Positions 12,393 to 22,238 of a stretch of DNA of 25,110 bases are shown here, piece after piece; within the stretch, counting starts at the first letter, position 1, and each line of letters opens with the position of its first letter. Below the pieces are notes generated by a model. It did not search any database. It worked only from the letters and a program-made list of their open reading frames with translations, and was not told the origin of the DNA. Origin of the DNA: Acephala macrosclerotiorum (lineage: Eukaryota; Ascomycota; Leotiomycetes; Helotiales; Mollisiaceae); contig MU119709.1 of the NCBI GenBank assembly GCA_014904845.1, positions 1-25,110 of the forward strand. The letters are read 5' to 3'. Position numbers and translations under genes: made by a program.

Positions 12393-14429
12393 ATTAATCA
12401 ATTTCAAAATTGTATATTGTGCGATTTTTATTAATTTTTTTTTAAATCTATATAAATATTGAAAATTTTTAATTAAAATTTAAATATATATTAAAAAAAC
12501 TAATAATATTTAATTTCAAATATTAAAACTAATATTTTTAAATTTTAAATATTTAATAACGTTTGAAATATATCGAATAAAAAACTTTTAAAATTGATTC
12601 TAAAAAATAAAAATTTTTAAAAAATATTCGTATATATCGTTTTTTATTTTTATAGTATTTATAACGAATTTTTAATTTTTTTAATTTTTAATATCGAATA
12701 AAAAACTATAAATTGTAAAAATATACAATTCGTTATTTATAATTTTATTAATAAATTTAAGTATTTATTATTGTTTTTACGTTTAAACGTTTAAATAATT
12801 TAAATCAAAAAAAAAAAAATTTAAATTAATTCGTTTTATTATATTAATTTTAATTTAATAAAAATACTCGTATATAAAAAAATCTTATAATTTTAATTCT
12901 TTGTATTTATAATAATTATATATATCGATTTTATTAATTTTCGTATTAAATAATATAAACTTTTGAATTATATTATTTACTAAAAAAAAGTTTTAAATTT
13001 TGTTCAAATTTTAATTTACAAATTCTATTATATTTATTAAATCGTTTATAGTAATAAAAAGTTTTATAATAATATTTTTAATATATATTCGAATTTAATA
13101 AAATTGTAAAAATCGAAACTTTGTATTAAGTATATAAAATGCAAATTATTATAAAAAATAATTATATATTATAATAATTTCGATTATTTTTTATTAAAAT
13201 TTATTATAAATTTTTATTATAAAATTGTTTATTTAAATATTTTTTATTCGCAAATTTTTTAAATTTTTTAAATTAATTATAATAATTGATTTTTTAATAA
13301 TTATTTTAAATATAATAATTAATAAAATCAAATAATATATTTTAACGTCGTTTTTAATAAAGTAATTCAATATATAATATATTTAAATTAATATTTTACT
13401 AGTTTTTTTAATAGAAAAAAACGCGATATTGTAATTTAATTATAAATAAATCGAAATAATATAATTGTATTTATTAACGTAATTATTATTTCGAAATAGT
13501 ATTATAATATTAATTTATTATTATTATTTAATTATTTAATTATTTTAAATAAAATATATTTTAAAAAAAATAAAATTAATAATTGAAACTAAATATTTTA
13601 AATAATAAAATTTGTATTTTTTTGAATTGTATTTCGTATAAATATTAATACAAATATATATTTGAATTTAATAATAAAAATAATTAAATTTTTATATAAT
13701 TTGTTTTATAAAAATATTATTTATATCGTTTTTATTATTTTGAAAAATGTTTTTAAATAAGTATTAATATAGTTTAATATCGTTTTTATTTACAATTTCA
13801 AAAATTATTAAAATTATATAATTAATTATTTTTTTACGAAATATTTTAAATACGAGAATATATTTAAATAAAATTTTAAAATTTAAATTATTAATAATTT
13901 ATACGAAATCGTACAAATAAAATATATTTCGATTATTAGTTTTTATAATATCGAAATAATTAATAATATTTTTAAAAATATTTATTTTTTTAAAATTAAT
14001 ACGTAAAAATTAAAAAAAAAAAAAATCGTATAATAATATTAAAATATTATATTATAATAATTGAATTGTTTTTTTTGTAAACGTTAATTAAATTGTATTA
14101 TATTAAAATTTTATAATATACGAAAGAATTTTTATTTTAATAATACAAAAAATAATAAAATTTTTAATATTAATAAAATTTAATATAAATTAAAATATAA
14201 ATATATTAAATCGAATAATGTAATTTATATAAATATATTATTATATTAGTTTTTTTTTTAAAAAACTTCGAATTATACGATGAAATTAATTTAATATTAA
14301 ATAATAATCTTTGTATACGTAAATCGATATTATTTATAATTATAATATTTATTTGATTTTATATTTAAAAAATATTACGAATTTGAATATTATTTTTAAT
14401 AAAAGTTTATCGTAAGAGAATTATATTAT

Positions 14430-14452
14430 AAAAAAAAAAAAAAAAAAAAAAA
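14430..14452. repeat. Poly(A) run of 23
   Basis: Uninterrupted homopolymer in AT-rich decayed DNA. No recognisable LINE or SINE body lies upstream, so I treat it as simple sequence. Confidence 0.9.
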
Positions 14453-15408
14453 TTAATATTTCGTTGTACGTTAAAAATAATAACGTATAAATCAATTTGA
14501 AAACGTAATTAAAAATATAATAATCGAATATCGTATATTTATAAATTGAAAATGTTTTTTAAAATCGAATAAAAATATTATTAAAAATAAAAATAAAAAA
14601 ATAAAAATTAAATCAAAGATTAATATTTATTATAAAAACGCTAAAAATATTTTTAAATTTAATATATTGAAATTTAAATTTAAATTTAAAATTATTTGAA
14701 AAAACGTTATAAATAGTATTATAAATAATTTTATAAACTTTTTTTAATTTAATTATTAATATATTTTATTTCTCAAAATTAAATATATTTTAAGACTTTT
14801 AATTAGTAATAATTGTAATTGTATTAATAGTTTTTAATTTCAAAAATATATTATTTTTTTCGAATAATAAAAATTTCTTTTTAAAATTATATTTATTAAA
14901 TAATTCTTTAGTATATTTATCGCGATTATTTTTTAAATTCGATTTTATAAAAATAGTATTATTAACAAGTTTTTAAAAAACGTATTTTTTCATTTTAAAA
15001 TAATTTTAATTAATTTCAATATATTTATAAAAAAAATTATATTTTATAAATTATTTAAATATTTTTAAAATTATAATTTTACGTATTATATAAAATTTAA
15101 ATAAATTTTTTTTTATAAATAATTTTTTTTCTTTTTACGTTATTATTAAAATTTTATAAATTTTTAAAAATAGTAATAAAAAAACAAATAATAACGAAAT
15201 TAAATTTTATTTAAAAATAATAATATATTTAAAAGTAATTCGATAATTAATTTCGTTTTTTATAATTATTAATTTTAAAATAATAAATTTTTTAAATATT
15301 TAAAATAATTTTAATAAAAAATAATATTAATATTATTTATCGTCGAAAAACGTAAAATAGAATCAATATTTAAATTTCGAATATATATAATATATTTATA
15401 ATAAAAAT

Positions 15409-15522
15409 TAATAATACAGCCGGCTTCGTTTTCGGCTTCCGTTTTGTAAACTCTTTGAAATTTATTGAGCCACAGTGCCAAGCCCCACTAGAGTGGTTTG
15501 GGTTAGTCGATTCTTTGTCATC
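15409..15522 (+). repeat. Left terminal inverted repeat of the 8.4-kb unit
   Basis: This stretch aligns without gaps to the reverse complement of 23716-23829: 95 of 114 positions match by hand, and 14 of the 19 differences are transitions. Weaker similarity continues inward for another 30-40 bp. Both outer ends begin with TA, and similarity stops just outside them, as expected of a Tc1/mariner-type element with a TA target duplication (15409-15410 and 23828-23829). It also marks an abrupt jump from AT-rich to balanced composition. Confidence 0.85.
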
Positions 15523-15913
15523 GAGTTTGGCCTGGCGGGATGACCAGCTGCTTTAAAGAAGTAGTTTAGGTTGTGGTCATCACAGTATTGCCTGATATTT
15601 GCCTAAGGATAAAAACAAAGGCTTGCCAAGTACAGTACTGCCCAGTTGCAAAGCAGTAACAATCCACAGATTAGATTACTGTAAAATCTGTACATACAGA
15701 TACTTCTACTGCCTTTCTACGTCTACTACAGTACTGCCACAACTATCTCTCTACATTACCATGTCTCGAGACCACAAGATGGAGGTCATCAACTTGACTT
15801 TCTTTGTGGTTGGTGGAGAGTGCACGGGCCACGAGCCCGGATTTGGAACGTTGTCCTCTCCGGAACATCTTGTGAAAGAAGTGATCACAGTTCAGTGCAC
15901 AATAGCACCTGCC
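15523..15913. other. Left subterminal region with repeated CAGTAYTGCC
   Basis: This stretch of about 390 bp between the left TIR and the split gene has balanced composition and no convincing gene. Three copies of CAGTAYTGCC lie at 15583-15592, 15633-15642 and 15729-15738, and related ACTGCC words lie between them. A short inverted pair CAGATT/AATCTG lies near 15667-15690. These could be transposase-binding subterminal repeats or the promoter and leader of the following gene. An open frame at 15599-15928 shows no family resemblance. Confidence 0.4.
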
Positions 15914-15990
15914 AGCATCTTGCTCTAGCATCTTGCTCCAGCATCTTGCAGCGTCTGCATCGTCTGCAGCGTCTGCCGCATTTGCCGCAC
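15914..15990. repeat. Short tandem repeats (AGCATCTTGCTCY and GCGTCTGCA types)
   Basis: Three copies of a 13-bp AGCATCTTGC unit start at 15914, 15927 and 15940. They are followed by degenerate 9-bp GCGTCTGCA / GCGTCTGCC units. The stretch lies just upstream of the likely ATG of the split gene and would encode Ala/Ser-rich sequence if translated. Confidence 0.7.
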
Positions 15991-16708
15991 CTGCTAGAGC
16001 TAGCGCCGTTCCGTTCCTCCGATGCCCTCCTCGAACCTCCTTGCCAATAACGACGATGACGAGCCCTTCTCTTCTCCAAGAAAACGAGTCATACCAGGAT
16101 AGACAGTGGGATCCTTTTGAGGATGACTTTCTTAGCCCGGAACAGACACAAGTGGAGGAGGTAAGGAAGCTTGGCTTTTGTCAGCTTCGAGACTGGGATG
16201 AAGAGAAGACGTATGACGAACGTCCTCCAAAGCATATACATTATTCAATTAATTGGAGCTTCAAAATACACGGCAGAGTGCAGTCAAAGAATACAGAACT
16301 AGATTTGGTTCTTGTGCCAGCCTCATATTGGCGACTCTATCTGAAACCTAAGTTAGAGCAAGTTTGTCTTTCCAAGATGCGAGCCAAAAAGAGAACCGTC
16401 GAATCCGAAGATACAAAGGTCGTACTGAAAGTTACACAGCGCTCAGTAGACAATGTTACCAAAAGCTTTGACAAAACAGATATTGATTGGTCAGTAATAG
16501 AGAAGCAGCTTACATTATGGGCCGACAGATTCCCAGATAAAGGATTAACAATAGACATCTCATTCAACTATAATTACGTCGAGACCGGCCCATTACTGGC
16601 CGCGTCATCGAGAAGGACAGATAAAAGCGGCCGCTTTTCGACGACTCAACGAATGCTCCAGGAACGAGATACACAGCTTGACGCAGAAGAAGAATCTACT
16701 GGGCAGCC

Positions 16709-16716
16709 GTCGATTT
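16709..16716. repeat. Left target-site duplication of the MULE
   Basis: GTCGATTT immediately precedes the left TIR and is repeated exactly at 19069-19076 after the right TIR. Eight base pairs is within the 8-10 bp typical of Mutator-superfamily insertions. The site lies inside the coding region of the split gene. Confidence 0.9.
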
Positions 16717-16800
16717 GGAATCGATTATTATGGCGACACTTTCGTGAGGCACGCTCGGAGACTAATTACGCCGATCTCGCTAAACGAGCCAATCAAAACA
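16717..16800 (+). repeat. Left TIR of the MULE (84 bp)
   Basis: Starts GGAATCGATTATTATGGCG and is identical over 84 positions to the reverse complement of 18985-19068. The stop codon and last codons of the transposase fall inside it, at 16793-16800. Confidence 0.95.
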
Positions 16801-18870
16801 AAATCACCTGATCCTCTCGCTGCAACCATTCCGTGACCGACCGACCAATAAAAGCGCTCGTATAATCAGCTAGCTCAGCCTCCCAACGAGCTAGTAGCCT
16901 ATCACGTGCCATTTCATCCAACGTATCAGAAACCTCTACTACTTCAAAAAAGCGGGTCCGAATCGTGTCCAGCGCCTCACTCGTGATTAATTTAGCCGCA
17001 AAATCACGTGTTAGATTTTCGACCTCGGCATCAACTTCTACCGGCCCTCGAGTAATATAGATTTCGAAACCTGATTCGTCGAATTGCTCCGCGTAGTTTT
17101 TCCAGTCCGGCTCTTCTATTTCTCCGAGAGTTTCATAAGCATAAATCACGTGTCGACACGGGAGCCAATAAGATCGCGCGAATCGACATTTGCATTTGCC
17201 AAATTCGGTAAGACCGGACTCGGCACCCGATTCGGCTAGCCTCTCGACTTCTTTGATTTCCGCCAATAAAAGCAGTTGCACGTGATACGGGAAATAATCA
17301 AGCCACGTGTGCTCTAAAGTCGCACTTAGCTTTTTTCTCGACCAATCATACGCTGCTTTTTGAGCACGTGCCTCGTATCTCGCATCGCATTGGGCAATTA
17401 GCGAGATTATGCCGCTAAACGAGTATTTCGGCCGCATAGTAAGCTTAGTAATCTTGGCTAAGGCTTTAAGCGAGCGATGGTAAGCCTCATTCGGATTAGT
17501 GGTTAATACCTGAAGTAGTAAGGCTGAATGCTCACGTGAGCAATTCGCCCATAACGATAGGGTTTTTAACCAATAATCGCGAATATAGTTAGCCTTTTCG
17601 AGATTAGCTGCAGCTTTAATGGCTTTTTCGACAGAATCACGTGCGCCAATCATCGTCCGACGCGCACAGAGAGCTGACATTAGGTGACCACGTGATTTTG
17701 TATCAGCTGATGTGCCAAGCTTTCGCTTAATAGTGCGCATGCAGTGAACGCGGCATAGTAAGTGAGAAATCTAGCAATATTAGTGGTCGAATAAGAAATA
17801 AGGTTATCGCTTACCTCGGTCTCTCCCGCGACTAAGCCCGGAAAGGCTAAGCGAAACGCTCGGATCTCGGCGCTCGAATCATCGCTTAGTACGTAACGCA
17901 ATAACCACGTGCCATGGCACCATTGCTTAATAGCCAATAAAAACTCAGCGATAAGCTCACCGAATTCGTTCGATAAGAGCCCGTGCGCTACCGGATGCCA
18001 GCAGCCGAACTTATCCCGAACTATTAGCGTAAACAGCTTCCACTCTAATTGGTTCGTTTTGTGAGTGCTATCGACGAGTGTCAGGTGACCATATTGAGTC
18101 AGGTGATAGAGGCTCTTCGGATCGGCGAAAACAATACCCCGGCCCTCGACCTTATCCAATGACATCGCACTAATCTGAGTCGCTAACCACTCTAGGCTAG
18201 TGAGCTGCTCTAGCGCCTCGAATGCCTGAAGTGTGACGTCATCTTTAGCGCCCGCGTGCACCCATAATCGATTCGGATTGGCCAACCGCCACGTGAGCCC
18301 CGCATTGATGACATCTTGCCTAGTTAAGTAAGCGCCACCCGCTGCGTTCAAGCGTGCACGTGCATCGGGCCGTCCTGCACTACTAAGCGAGCCAATGATT
18401 GCAGCGGGATGGTAGCCCTTTTCGACCTCGGCTCCTACTAGCGCTCGGAGAAAGCCGTTCCGTTTATTAGCGTCGTTCTCGTCCAATGAATGTGCATGAG
18501 AGCACGTGGTATTGTCACCTGACTTCTGAATCGGGTGATATTCGTAATGATCGGAAAACTCTAATAAGACGAAAGCTGTATTACAGCCAATCAGAGCGCG
18601 TTTAGTAGAGCTAGCGCGCTTTCCTTGGCTAGCTGAGGGGACTGCACGTGCTCGCTTGAATTGACAAATCACGTGATGATGCTTATGGGCCGGTCGGGCA
18701 TCACGTTTCCGAAAGCCGACGTCTCGTGATTTCCGAATTGAGTAAACGTTATCGATAAGAGGCCAAAATAGCTCATGATTGGCTCGATTAAGTGAGAATG
18801 GCGTAGGGAGATTAAATAAAATATTGCGCACGTGGGCAGTATCACGTGGAAGGCCTAATATGACGTCCAT
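16793..18870 (-). CDS. MULE transposase (FAR1-like zinc region, DDE domain, SWIM zinc finger)
   Basis: Two exons (18870-17815 and 17770-16793) give an intact 677-residue protein. The 44-nt intron at 17771-17814 has GTAAGC at the donor, an ACTAAT-like branch site and AG at the acceptor. Splicing joins codons cleanly and restores a conserved-looking SHLLCRVHCMRTIKRKLG run. The N-terminal 140 residues carry Cys/His pairs (HHHVICQ, CSHAHS) like a FAR1/WRKY-GCM1 DNA-binding region. The MULE catalytic domain follows, with D267 (TLVDSTHKTN), D330 or D331 (LSDDSSAE) and E447 (TNPNEAYH). A SWIM motif C545xC547x9C557xH559 lies near the C-terminus. It would cut and join the element's TIRs in the nucleus. 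The ATG at 18870 gives a full N-terminus, and the stop lies in the left TIR. No inactivating change is visible. Confidence 0.92.
17771..17814 (-). other. Intron in MULE transposase (44 nt)
   Basis: On the minus strand it begins GTAAGC, ends TTGCTAG and contains ACTAAT about 10 nt before the acceptor. Removal keeps the frame (1056 + 978 nt). Without removal the frame runs to a stop just past the splice site, at 17680. Confidence 0.85.
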
Positions 18871-18904
18871 GACTTAAGGATTTTAATAAAGTGTGGTTGC
18901 ACAG

Positions 18905-18911
18905 CTTTATA
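18905..18911 (-). promoter_or_regulatory. Possible TATA element of the MULE transposase
   Basis: TATAAAG on the minus strand lies about 35-40 nt before the ATG at 18870, between the right TIR and the gene. Position and sequence fit a core promoter with a very short leader. No other element supports it. Confidence 0.35.
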
Positions 18912-18984
18912 AGCGAGCAAGCCGATACCGGATTGAGATTAGAGCGGTGAGCACGGAGAGATTTTATGCCGAGAGCACGTGTGG

Positions 18985-19068
18985 TGTTTTGATTGGCTCG
19001 TTTAGCGAGATCGGCGTAATTAGTCTCCGAGCGTGCCTCACGAAAGTGTCGCCATAATAATCGATTCC
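18985..19068 (-). repeat. Right TIR of the MULE (84 bp)
   Basis: Exact inverted copy of 16717-16800, ending ATAATAATCGATTCC. It is followed directly by the second GTCGATTT at 19069-19076. It lies upstream of the transposase and so probably contributes to its promoter. Confidence 0.95.
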
Positions 19069-19076
19069 GTCGATTT
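19069..19076. repeat. Right target-site duplication of the MULE
   Basis: Second exact copy of GTCGATTT. The split gene resumes in frame from here: the insertion plus duplication totals 2360 nt, and the frame shifts by exactly the matching 2 positions. Confidence 0.9.
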
Positions 19077-19708
19077 CGAGCAAAGTATACTCAATTTTTC
19101 GTTGTCCAGGACCCCCATGTAACCTAGGACCTCATTGCTGGGTTGACCCTATCATCAAGAAGCATTACAAGCTAAAGTGGCACCACTTTAAGGAAATTAT
19201 TAAACTTGTAGAACAAGGATATCATTTGGAGGTACAAGACGATATGCCGGAGAAGATCCGTTTAGATTTATATGCGGAGGAGCAGCAGCGGCTAGAGAAG
19301 CAACAGAAACCTTCTAGTATATCTGCAGCGAATGCTTTTATTCATATCATAAATACTTTACCTACATCGTCTTATCAGACCTGTCATCCAAGACACTCAC
19401 CAGCTCCAACAGCATCGAGCAGCATACCTTCTATTGATATCCCTGGCTTCCGCGACGAGGCAGTAGAGCAATATTTTGCTTAGCATCAATTCAAATACAA
19501 GGATCCAGAAAAAAAGGCTCCGTATGCAACAACTCGCGATATTATAATAAAAGAAAATATGGACCTGGAAATACTCTACCAAGATCCAGACCCGACCTTT
19601 TTAATAGAAGGAGATGTTAAAAGAGCACCAGCCCTTCATATAGTACGTGATATTGGTAAATGGGTTCAAAAGAGCAAGCGACGTAGGACAGAGGAACAGC
19701 TAGAATAG

Positions 19709-20060
19709 AAGAATGTACTAGTCCATTTGCTTCAATATATAGTAGAATTCGAAATCGGTTTCACATCCCGCACTTTGTCTGCATTCATTTGACCCATATA
19801 CACAAGAGCATTAGTCCTAATATAGTTAGCATCTGGTTGACGCCCATGCTAGCTTGATCGGTGTCAGCCGCCCAGCAGCCAATAGATGACGCAAGAAAAT
19901 GCCTCACATCAATTGGGCGCTAAATGACTTGGCATTTGCTAGTACAGCGTAGCATCTTCTTTTTTCAGAGGCTTTCCTCGCGACATTTTCAACGCTATGA
20001 TTTTGCTTATTACCGACAAGAATAGCTTAACAATGTACCGCTTGTGCCTCCTAAAATATC
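19709..20060. other. Spacer between split family gene and HET pseudogene
   Basis: About 350 bp of balanced composition without a recognisable gene or repeat. By position it holds the 3' end of the upstream gene and the promoter of the HET gene. I see no clear TATA box and no inverted repeats that would mark a separate element. Confidence 0.5.
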
Positions 20061-22238
20061 ATGGCGTTATTCACAGGATTCTTACTTGCTTACTCTTGCG
20101 AACGCTGTCAAAACCTGATCCTCTACCAGAGAAATGTTAAATGGTGGGAGAAAGCTTTCGAAACCTCTCCAAATATCGAAGCGCACATTAGAGAATTACT
20201 AGGTATAAGGACCCGAACTTGACTGCAGGAGAAGATGAAGTCCGAGTCAAGTCACCGTGATCCCGAAGCTCTGCACTCTCTCGCACGCTACGCCATCTTT
20301 GATTGTACTTTGAGAGAAGTAAGACTGACTGCCAAGGCAAGTTGTAATTTCTGCCTCGCGATTACCAATCACGTACGAGAGCACGACTAGTTCTATGATG
20401 ACAATCACTTTCTGGCTGGTTCGTTGAATAGCGAGTTTGGTTTTTTAATGCTTGAACCGTTAGGCCGCAAAGGCGGAAATCGGTTCTACATTTTTAATTC
20501 TCAGTACTTTGAGATTTTAGCTTTACTTGGTAAGTTATTAATCAATTCAAGACGCTGAGACATCTAGATCTGATTACATTTAGACAACCTTGCTTCGGAA
20601 GAAGTTTTGACGAGATTAGTAAATTCCGCACTATCTTCGAAAAACAGTTTCTACTAGGTGCGACAGTGGCGAGAAGAGTGCTTGAAGACGCATTAAACTT
20701 GTTCTAAACTGGCGGCAAAATTCATGCCTACCCGGGTCCTTGAAATTATCAAGCTTACGAGTCGGAATGATTATCAATTGCATTTGAAAGAGACAATCTC
20801 TATAGCGCTTGAACCATATGTCGCATTGAGCTACTGCTGGGGTAGCCACCAGAATATCACTACAACAAATGAATTATATCGGCGACATTTAGTAATAATA
20901 GACAAGCAGGTCCTCTTTGTATTAGTGAGCGACGCGGTATCAGTGGCAGATAATATCGGTATAAAGTATCTTTGGATCGATGCTTTCTGCATTATTCAAG
21001 ATGATCAAAACGACAAAAATTGGAAGATAGTACAAATGCCTTTGATCTACAGACACGCTACTGTGACTATTGTGGCCTCCAGAGCGAGAAAAGTATCCGA
21101 CGGCTTTCTTCACGAACGGCCAATAATGGGAGCAGATACCCCCGATCAAGTATTTGAGCTAGCATTTAAATGCTCGGATAATAGACTAAGATCGATTGTA
21201 CTCTTACCCCACATTGAGCCTTCGACAGAACCTCTAGACTTAAAAGCATAGTCCCTCCAAGAACGATTTCTCTCGCTATGTATTATCGAGTATAGTTCTC
21301 TTCAAACACGTTGAATATACCAGACTTTGTCAGAGTATACTAGCCCTATTGATAGTTTCAAAAACACAAGCGTATACAATAAGAAAAGATCTGATTTTTT
21401 GTTTATACGCGCGATTCAAAACATACTTGCGACGTCAGAATTAACCCCCCTGGATAAACGTCGACACGATCTGCTGAATTATTGGGACAATATGCTCAAA
21501 GTTTACACTCATCGCGCTCTCACTTTTGGAACTGATCGACTTCCTGCAATTTCCGGCATTGCAGCACATTTCGGAAAGAGTCTTTGCGATAAATACGAAG
21601 CTAAATTGTAGAGATCAAACATAGAATCACAATTGCTCTAGAAACGAGAGAACTCATTCTACTCTAGAAAGGATTTGAAGCTCCGACCATTGAAATACCA
21701 AGGTCTATTTTGGTCATGGGCTGCGATCAATGAGCCAATATACTCGAGATATTATAAGGTGAACGGAGATTGTCACGTCGACTTTGATGTAGTAGATTAC
21801 AACATCAAGATCCATTCAACAAGCGCAAATTTCTCGGTATACGATCTTTCATTCGGCGCTGTCGAGTCTGCAAGCTTGCAACTGAAAGGAAGACTGGGCT
21901 TAATAGAGTGTATGTATGTGAAAAGGACATCTGACATCAAGGTTGATCAATGGACTTTCAAAAAGAAAGACGATACTAGGCCAGAGGAAACTTTGTACGG
22001 CAATTTCCATCTCGATGCTTTCGAAGCGGAATTTGCAAACGGAAATTCAGGATCTATACCTGTATATCTTCTTATCGTCTCAAGTTCAACCTTTAAAAGT
22101 CTGATACTCAGGCGTATTAAAGAATCCTTATTCTCAAGGCTTGGAATTTATGAGTTATAGGAGCGGGATAGAGACCGGCATAAAAAGCAGATAAAATGGT
22201 TGAATAGCTCCCTTGTTAAAACTATTACTTTAATATAA
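20061..22238 (+). pseudogene. HET-domain (heterokaryon incompatibility) pseudogene
   Basis: Exon 1 (20061-20529) and exon 2 (20584-22238) join in frame to about 707 codons. Cys pairs near the N-terminus (SCERC, SCNFC) precede the HET domain: PTRVLEI (about residue 205), YVALSYCWG (235), YLWIDAFCIIQDD (285), IYRHATVTIVAS (311), SDGFLHER. The C-terminal half has LPAISGIAAHF and FWSWAA, usual in full-length HET proteins. HET proteins trigger cell death after fusion of unlike hyphae in Pezizomycotina. Nine stops interrupt one constant frame, at 20220, 20388, 20655, 20694, 21249, 21312, 21609, 21639 and 22158. Nearly all fit CAR-to-TAR or TGG-to-TAG/TGA, and there are no frameshifts. The stop at 22236-22238 follows KTITLI, a plausible natural end. 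The start could instead be the ATG at 20235. Confidence 0.85.
20530..20583 (+). other. Probable intron in HET pseudogene (54 nt)
   Basis: GTAAGT at 20530 and TTTAG ending at 20583, with GCTGAGA as a possible branch site. Splicing keeps the frame (469 + 1655 nt = 708 codons including stop). It joins protein-like sequence on both sides, creating an Asp codon across the junction. Confidence 0.7.

Larger units (their letters stand above)
8382..15408. other. AT desert: RIP-saturated repeat DNA, no intact gene
   Basis: About 7 kb of A/T runs interrupted by isolated CG dinucleotides. A hand count over 12001-12360 found 19 cytosines, 13 of them in CpG, 4 in CpT, 2 in CpA and none in CpC. No reading frame longer than about 80 codons is open, and I recognise no protein motif apart from the coding-like remnant listed separately. 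The right edge is abrupt at the terminal inverted repeat starting at 15409. The most likely origin is a stack of old transposons, but no family can be named. Confidence 0.7.
16903..18981. promoter_or_regulatory. 18 dispersed CACGTG palindromes across the MULE
   Basis: Exact CACGTG starts at 16903, 17005, 17147, 17279, 17304, 17365, 17533, 17638, 17689, 17906, 18290, 18357, 18503, 18645, 18670, 18829, 18843 and 18976. In random sequence of even composition about 0.6 is expected in 2352 bp. The copies fall in all three codon phases of the transposase and one lies in its 5' leader, so no repeated protein motif explains them. The hexamer is the E-box/G-box core bound by bHLH factors in fungi, such as Cbf1/CpfI-type proteins. 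Their role here is an inference; the enrichment is directly seen. Confidence 0.8.
16717..19068 (-). mobile_element. Complete Mutator-like element (MULE), 2352 bp
   Basis: Perfect 84-bp TIRs (16717-16800 and 18985-19068), exact 8-bp target duplications and one uninterrupted transposase gene on the minus strand define a whole element. It shows no RIP-type stops, unlike every neighbour, so it inserted after the last wave of mutation or escaped it. It is probably recent and may be active. It sits inside the split family gene. It contains 18 CACGTG palindromes, described separately, and is also mildly rich in CCAAT (17 by hand count on both strands). Confidence 0.93.
16056..19708 (+). pseudogene. 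Fungal family gene of unknown function, split by MULE insertion
   Basis: The 5' part (16056-16716, about 220 codons) is open, and the 3' part is 19077-19708. With the MULE and one 8-bp duplication set aside, the two parts add up to 1293 nt in one frame, about 430 residues. The first ATG in frame is 16056. The protein has an acidic N-terminus, a middle part with HIHYSINW and KTDIDWSVIEKQL, then a Cys-rich block RCPGPPCNLGPHCW (about 19106-19147) followed by KKHYKL, and a charged EEQQRLEKQQ stretch. I recognise this as a common multi-copy fungal hypothetical family, often near transposons; its function is unknown to me, and the Cys/His block could bind metal. A TAG at 19481-19483 stands where a Trp would fit (TGG to TAG). 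The open frame running past 16716 to 16811 is a chimera with the MULE TIR. Confidence 0.75.

Noticed and set aside
14430..14452. Poly(A) run as the tail of a LINE or SINE
   Set aside because: No reverse transcriptase remnant, tRNA-like promoter or target duplication is visible upstream. Homopolymer runs are expected in this composition; the T run at 24243-24267 is rejected likewise.
15599..15928. 109-codon open frame upstream of the split gene, and overlapping frames on both strands at 15743-16079
   Set aside because: They start at non-ATG codons or cross the short tandem repeats, show no family resemblance, and lie mostly in the likely promoter and leader of the gene starting at 16056.
15933..16055. 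N-terminal Ala/Ser-rich extension of the split gene
   Set aside because: The first codon there is TTG, and the stretch is encoded by the short tandem repeats. The first in-frame ATG is 16056, which fits the family's short acidic N-terminus.
20631..20849. Minus-strand open frames opposite the HET gene (also 20940-21149)
   Set aside because: The plus strand carries clear HET motifs in a constant frame, so these are antisense shadows.
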